Below are positions 15,220 through 17,437 of a stretch of DNA of 17,437 bases, in pieces. Below the pieces are notes generated by a model. It saw nothing but the letters and a program-made list of their open reading frames with translations, was not told the DNA's origin and did no database searches. Origin of the DNA: Candidatus Omnitrophota bacterium. Lineage in GTDB: Bacteria; Omnitrophota; Gorgyraeia; 2-01-FULL-45-10. A program made the translations under genes and the position numbers. How positions within the stretch are numbered: the stretch's first letter is position 1; every line of letters starts with the position of its first letter. The stretch is taken from the NCBI GenBank assembly GCA_022703295.1, contig JAKLDX010000008.1:1-17437 (forward strand), read 5' to 3'.

Positions 15220-15247
15220 TTGACAAAAACGGATTTGGTGCTATACT
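15220..15247 (+). promoter_or_regulatory. Strong sigma70-type promoter in the 15.2-15.6 kb gap
   Basis: Perfect TTGACA (15220-15225), a 16-bp spacer and TATACT (15242-15247) with an extended -10 TG at 15239-15240. The predicted start is near 15254. No protein gene lies within 300 nt downstream. Confidence 0.85.
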
Positions 15248-15253
15248 TCTAAC

Positions 15254-15350
15254 ACAATCAGAGTTCGTCCCGAGTTGGAAGGAATAAATCCCGGACGTTA
15301 ATAAAGTAAAACCTTCGTGAGTTGTGGTGTGACTCCCGAGGGTTTTTTGT
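15254..15350 (+). ncRNA. Probable small RNA of about 97 nt, no known family
   Basis: It is bounded by a strong promoter and by an intrinsic terminator. The 5' part pairs CGTCC (15266-15270) with GGACG (15293-15297), with an inner GGA/TCC helix (15277-15279 with 15289-15291). A single-stranded A-rich stretch (15298-15311) leads to the terminator hairpin. I see no sensible reading frame in it. It matches no riboswitch, SRP RNA or other family I can recall. It might alternatively be the prematurely terminated leader of the downstream operon. Confidence 0.6.
15308..15350 (+). terminator. Intrinsic terminator 1 of the gap
   Basis: AAAACCTTCGTGAGT (15308-15322) pairs with ACTCCCGAGGGTTTT (15332-15346) over 15 positions with two wobble or mismatched ones, loop of 9 nt, and six Ts at 15343-15348. 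Confidence 0.88.
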
Positions 15351-15370
15351 TTCTCTGAATAAATGACAGG

Positions 15371-15487
15371 TACGCCCGTAGTCGGGGCGATAATATATTT
15401 CACGTAGTTCGTATTCGGCGGTTTAGTTCGATGTGTTGCGCTTTTCGGTTTCATTTTAGCCCTCAAGCTCCCAAGGGGGAGTCGGGC
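15371..15487 (+). other. Structured leader segment between the two terminators
   Basis: Hairpin 1 pairs CGCCC (15373-15377) with GGGCG (15385-15389). Hairpin 2 pairs CTCCC (15468-15472) with GGGAG (15477-15481), inside an outer GCCC/GGGC pair (15459-15462 with 15484-15487). TACGCCCG (15371-15378) is also the exact complement of CGGGCGTA (15511-15518) in the second terminator, so it could disrupt it. I see nothing coding here. Confidence 0.45.
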
Positions 15488-15499
15488 ATTCATATATGT

Positions 15500-15545
15500 A
15501 AGGCCTTCGCCGGGCGTAGTGTGCCCGGCGGGGGCCTTTTATTTT
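15500..15545 (+). terminator. Very stable intrinsic terminator 2, just before a small gene
   Basis: A 16-bp stem (15500-15515 with 15523-15538, including GCCGGGC/GCCCGGC and AAGGCC/GGCCTT) with loop GTAGTGT is followed by TTTTATTTT. It ends 16 nt before the ATG of the 48-residue small protein, so it should act as an attenuator for that gene and the SIMPL gene unless a promoter I cannot see lies right at its 3' side. Confidence 0.9.
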
Positions 15546-15561
15546 CAGGGGGGAAGCAAAA

Positions 15562-15708
15562 ATGTGTCCGCAATATGGTTGCAGGGACGATCTCATGGTG
15601 GGATTGTTCGGTATGTGGCTCCTGGCCACACTGGAAAAAGAGGATTTGAAAGGTAAAAATAAGCGCAAAAAAGAAAGGAAGGACGAATGGAAAGCGGAAA
15701 CTTTCTGA
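15562..15708 (+). CDS. 48-residue small protein overlapping the SIMPL gene
   Basis: The ATG at 15562 follows GGGGGGAAG by 5 nt. The predicted product begins MCPQYGCRDD with two Cys, has a short hydrophobic stretch (11-24, LMVGLFGMWLLATL) and ends in a very basic charged tail (KGKNKRKKERKDEWK). The last 22 nt overlap the SIMPL reading frame in another frame, which suggests coupling. The clean ribosome site, plausible membrane-like composition and coupling argue for a real gene. I do not recognise the family. Confidence 0.6.
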   Translation: MCPQYGCRDDLMVGLFGMWLLATLEKEDLKGKNKRKKERKDEWKAETF

Positions 15709-16436
15709 AGAATTCGCAGATAATCATTTTAGGTATCTGCATCGCGGTAGCGACGATAGTTTCAAGCATGATACTATCGGGCGGGGTTTTGAAGGTGATG
15801 AAGTTCACGAGGGAGCAGATAAGCGTCACGGGTTCGGCTACAAAAGAGATAAGGAGTGATTACATAGTATGGAGCGGATGGTTCACGAGGCGGGAGACTG
15901 ACCTGAAGAAGGCCTACAGGGCGCTGCGGGAGGACCTGGAAGAAGTAGAAAAGTATCTCGAGTCCAAAGGCGTTACCGCCAAAGAGACGGTAATATCACA
16001 GGTGACGACCGAGACCATTTACAAAAAGAACGATAAGGGCAATGACACGAACGATATCCAGGGCTATGTATTAAGCCAGAGTATCGAGATCAGGTCCGGC
16101 GACGTCGAAAAGATCGACAGGGTCTCGCGGGAATCCACGGAGCTCATAGAGCAGGGCATCAAGTTCGCCTCGTCGGCGCCCGAGTATTTTTACACGAAGC
16201 TCGACGAGCTTAAAGTGGAGATGCTCGCGAAGGCCACGGATAATGCCAAGCAGCGCGCCGGCAGCATGGCAAAGTCCACCGGAAACAGGATAGGGTTCAT
16301 GCGTTCGGCGAAGATGGGGGTATTCCAGATCACGCCGGCCACTTCTACGGAAGTCTCTGACTGGGGTGTCAACGATACCACGTCGCTCGACAAGAAGGTG
16401 ATGGCGGTGGTGACGGTGAGCTTCGCGATCGAGTAG
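15687..16436 (+). CDS. SIMPL (DUF541) domain protein, membrane-anchored
   Basis: The predicted product has 249 residues. AAGGAAGG (15675-15682) is 4 nt from the ATG. One hydrophobic helix at about 11-36 serves as signal anchor, so the rest should be periplasmic. The SIMPL domain runs from about 42 to the end. It starts ISVTGSATKEIRSDYIVWSG, continues through LEEVEKYLESKGVTAKETVI and GYVLSQSIEIRSGDVEKID, and ends MAVVTVSFAIE. The family forms oligomeric envelope proteins; roles include BP26 of Brucella and YggE-type stress proteins, and no enzymatic reaction is known. The 48-residue gene overlaps its start. Confidence 0.9.
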   Translation: MESGNFLKNSQIIILGICIAVATIVSSMILSGGVLKVMKFTREQISVTGSATKEIRSDYIVWSGWFTRRETDLKKAYRALREDLEEVEKYLESKGVTAKETVISQVTTETIYKKNDKGNDTNDIQGYVLSQSIEIRSGDVEKIDRVSRESTELIEQGIKFASSAPEYFYTKLDELKVEMLAKATDNAKQRAGSMAKSTGNRIGFMRSAKMGVFQITPATSTEVSDWGVNDTTSLDKKVMAVVTVSFAIE

Positions 16437-16468
16437 GCGGCAGGAAAGTTTAAAATAATTGCAATAAT

Positions 16469-16533
16469 TTTGCCCTTTTTACCGTCTTATATATAGGCGG
16501 CATAGTGTCTATATATAAAAAGGAAGGTAAAAT
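16469..16533 (+). promoter_or_regulatory. Promoter-like region with inverted repeats before the ORF6N gene
   Basis: TTATATATAG (16487-16496) and CTATATATAA (16509-16518) form a perfect 10-bp inverted repeat with a 12-nt centre. An outer pair TTTTACC (16477-16483) and GGTAAAA (16526-16532) encloses it and overlaps the ribosome site AAGGAAGG (16520-16527). TTTGCC (16469-16474) with TATATA (16490-16495) at 15 bp is a possible promoter lying inside the left arm. This could be an operator for autoregulation or a hairpin that hides the ribosome site. Confidence 0.55.
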
Positions 16534-17049
16534 ATGAGCGAATTGGCTTTACAAACAATGGTAGAGCATAAGATATTGATTATTAGAGGACTTAAAGTTA
16601 TATTAGATAAAGAATTAGCTTTTCTCTATAAGGTAAAACCATTTGTCTTGAGGCAGCAGGTAAAAAGAAATAAGACGCGTTTTCCGGAAGATTTTATGTT
16701 CCGGCTTACTGACGAAGAGGTCAACGTCATGGTATCACAAAATGTGATACCATCGCGTAAACACTTAGGCGGGCACCTACCATATGCCTTTACGGAACAA
16801 GGTGTTGCCATGCTATCCGGAATATTGCATAGTGTTCGTGCGGTCCAAGTTAATATCGCAATAATGAGGGCATTTGTTAAACTGCGTCACATGCTTGCGG
16901 CAAACAAAGAATTGTTAAATAGATTAAATGAGCTTGAGCATAAGATAGAAAGGCATGATACAGATATCGAGACCATCTTCGAAGCCATCCGCCAGCTCAT
17001 GATGCCGCCGCCTGAAAAACCGAAACGCAGGATAGGGTTTCGGAAGTAA
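16534..17049 (+). CDS. ORF6N domain DNA-binding protein
   Basis: The predicted product has 171 residues. Residues 12-95 form an ORF6N (KilA-N-associated, phage antirepressor-type) domain. The motif is IRGLKVILDKELAFLYKV, then VKRNKTRFPEDFMFRL and LPYAFTEQGVAMLSGILHS. A conserved helix VQVNIAIMRAFVKLRHM and a coiled-coil-like segment (about 120-150) follow, with a Pro/Lys-rich tail. The family is common in phages and also occurs in free-standing chromosomal copies; the role of such copies is unknown, with DNA-binding regulation likely. Base use is visibly more AT-rich than the neighbouring SIMPL and der genes, which suggests transfer. Ribosome site AAGGAAGG is 6 nt from the ATG. No other phage gene is nearby. 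Confidence 0.9.
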   Translation: MSELALQTMVEHKILIIRGLKVILDKELAFLYKVKPFVLRQQVKRNKTRFPEDFMFRLTDEEVNVMVSQNVIPSRKHLGGHLPYAFTEQGVAMLSGILHSVRAVQVNIAIMRAFVKLRHMLAANKELLNRLNELEHKIERHDTDIETIFEAIRQLMMPPPEKPKRRIGFRK

Positions 17050-17063
17050 GGGGAGAAAATCAG

Positions 17064-17085
17064 AATGCCCCTTCCCGGGGCCATT
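17064..17085 (+). other. GC-rich hairpin after the ORF6N gene
   Basis: AATGCCCC (17064-17071) and GGGGCCATT (17077-17085) form a stem with one bulged C and a 5-nt loop. No T-run follows, so it is not a standard intrinsic terminator. It may stabilise the 3' end of the ORF6N message. Confidence 0.35.
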
Positions 17086-17129
17086 CGAATCGACCTTGGC
17101 AGGGAAGCCGTATCCGGAAAGATATTAAA

Positions 17130-17204
17130 ATGAGCGAAAACCCGCCGTTAATTCAAAGGATGAAAAGAATATACGGCGATTATCCAGGTATGGTAGAATT
17201 ATGA
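17130..17204 (+). CDS. Possible 24-codon small reading frame before der
   Basis: ATG at 17130, GGAAAG at 17116-17121 as a possible ribosome site, TGA at 17202-17204, one base before the der ATG. The predicted peptide is [20 protein letters not shown] then MVEL. It overlaps the -10-like box proposed for der, so the two readings compete. Evidence for coding is thin. Confidence 0.25.
   Translation: MSENPPLIQRMKRIYGDYPGMVEL
17191..17199 (+). promoter_or_regulatory. Possible extended -10 promoter of der
   Basis: TGG followed by TAGAAT (17194-17199) is an extended -10 box. The expected start, 17206, is the A of the der ATG. No good -35 box is present. It mirrors the arrangement seen before the receiver gene at 5417-5432. 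Confidence 0.35.
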
Positions 17205-17205
17205 A

Positions 17206-17437
17206 ATGAAAAAATCCGCTCACCCGAAAATAGCTATAGTAGGCAGGCCGAATGTCGGCAAGTCGTCCCTTTTTAACAGGATCGTAGGCTCCCGGAAGGC
17301 CATAGTGGATTCTGTGTCGGGCACTACGCGCGACAGGCTTCACGCCGATATAAAATGGAAAGGTAAAACCTTCACCGTAGTGGATACGGGCGGGTTCGAT
17401 GCAGTCAATCAGAACGATATCGCCCGCCTGGTTCTTG
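17206..17437 (+). CDS. der: Ribosome-assembly GTPase Der (EngA), 5' part
   Basis: The first 77 codons are visible; the rest lies beyond the window. Der has two tandem GTPase domains and a KH-like domain and acts in 50S subunit assembly. The predicted N-terminus reads [20 protein letters not shown], so the G1 P-loop GRPNVGKS is at about residues 13-20. The switch-I segment [10 protein letters not shown] with the G2 Thr follows, then G3 DTGGFD. The order and spacing match Der domain 1 rather than Era. There is no Shine-Dalgarno site before the ATG at 17206. A TGA one base upstream and a -10-like box suggest either coupling to a small upstream frame or a leaderless message. Confidence 0.92.
   Translation, partial: MKKSAHPKIAIVGRPNVGKSSLFNRIVGSRKAIVDSVSGTTRDRLHADIKWKGKTFTVVDTGGFDAVNQNDIARLVL

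Noticed and set aside
15260..15300. SRP RNA-like GGAAGGAA
   Set aside because: The conserved SRP apical loop (GGUCCGGAAGGAAGCAGC) and its helix are absent.
15431..15649. 72-codon + frame through the second terminator
   Set aside because: It runs through a 16-bp terminator, has no ribosome site, and conflicts with the better 48-codon frame at 15562.
17077..17095. tRNA-like T-loop sequence ATTCGAATC
   Set aside because: The flanking bases do not pair as a T-stem, and no acceptor or anticodon stem can be found.

Overview
The window is chromosomal DNA from a Gram-negative bacterium. It carries single-copy housekeeping genes (pheT, rarA, an ABC-F gene, an RsuA/RluB-type pseudouridine synthase, der) and one predicted outer-membrane beta-barrel. 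Isoleucine is very often coded by ATA, Shine-Dalgarno sites vary from very strong to absent, and several gene starts overlap the previous stop. With the ORF6N, SIMPL and DUF6515 proteins, this looks like Candidatus Omnitrophota or a related PVC-type lineage. That placement is a guess from style, not from a search. All genes I support are on the + strand. I see no tRNA, rRNA, CRISPR array or insertion sequence.

Layout. 1-1428: 3' part of pheT. 1429-1874: a promoter, two leader hairpins and a clear 6S RNA (about 1558-1717). 1875-3059: an AT-richer membrane acyltransferase, possibly acquired. 3089-5387: rarA overlapping a PP-loop tRNA-thiolation-type enzyme with an NFACT-R-like C-terminus. 5397-9374: a tight four-gene operon with a strong promoter: a stand-alone receiver protein (apparently leaderless), a YaiO-type outer-membrane barrel, a membrane-anchored HEAT-repeat protein and a processive-type GT2 glycosyltransferase. 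9385-11679: small exported or membrane proteins of unknown role with very strong ribosome binding sites, one behind a pair of mutually exclusive hairpins, plus a TPR protein and a 45-residue Cys-rich microprotein. 11722-15197: ferredoxin-nitroreductase fusion, ABC-F ATPase (preceded by a 9-codon minicistron) and pseudouridine synthase. 15198-15561: no large gene, but a strong promoter, a probable ~97-nt small RNA and two intrinsic terminators. 15562-16436: a 48-residue small protein overlapping a SIMPL-domain protein. 16469-17049: an ORF6N DNA-binding protein behind an inverted repeat. 17206-17437: 5' end of der.

How the genes may work together. The most coherent system is the 5.4-9.4 kb operon. 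The GT2 enzyme would polymerise and push a polysaccharide across the inner membrane, the HEAT protein would scaffold it, the YaiO barrel would provide an outer-membrane step, and the receiver protein would link it to phosphorelay input. This is inference from gene order and family resemblance. Second in interest are the RNA elements: 6S with a structured 5' extension, the switch-like hairpins at 9385-9429, and the small RNA plus tandem terminators at 15220-15545.
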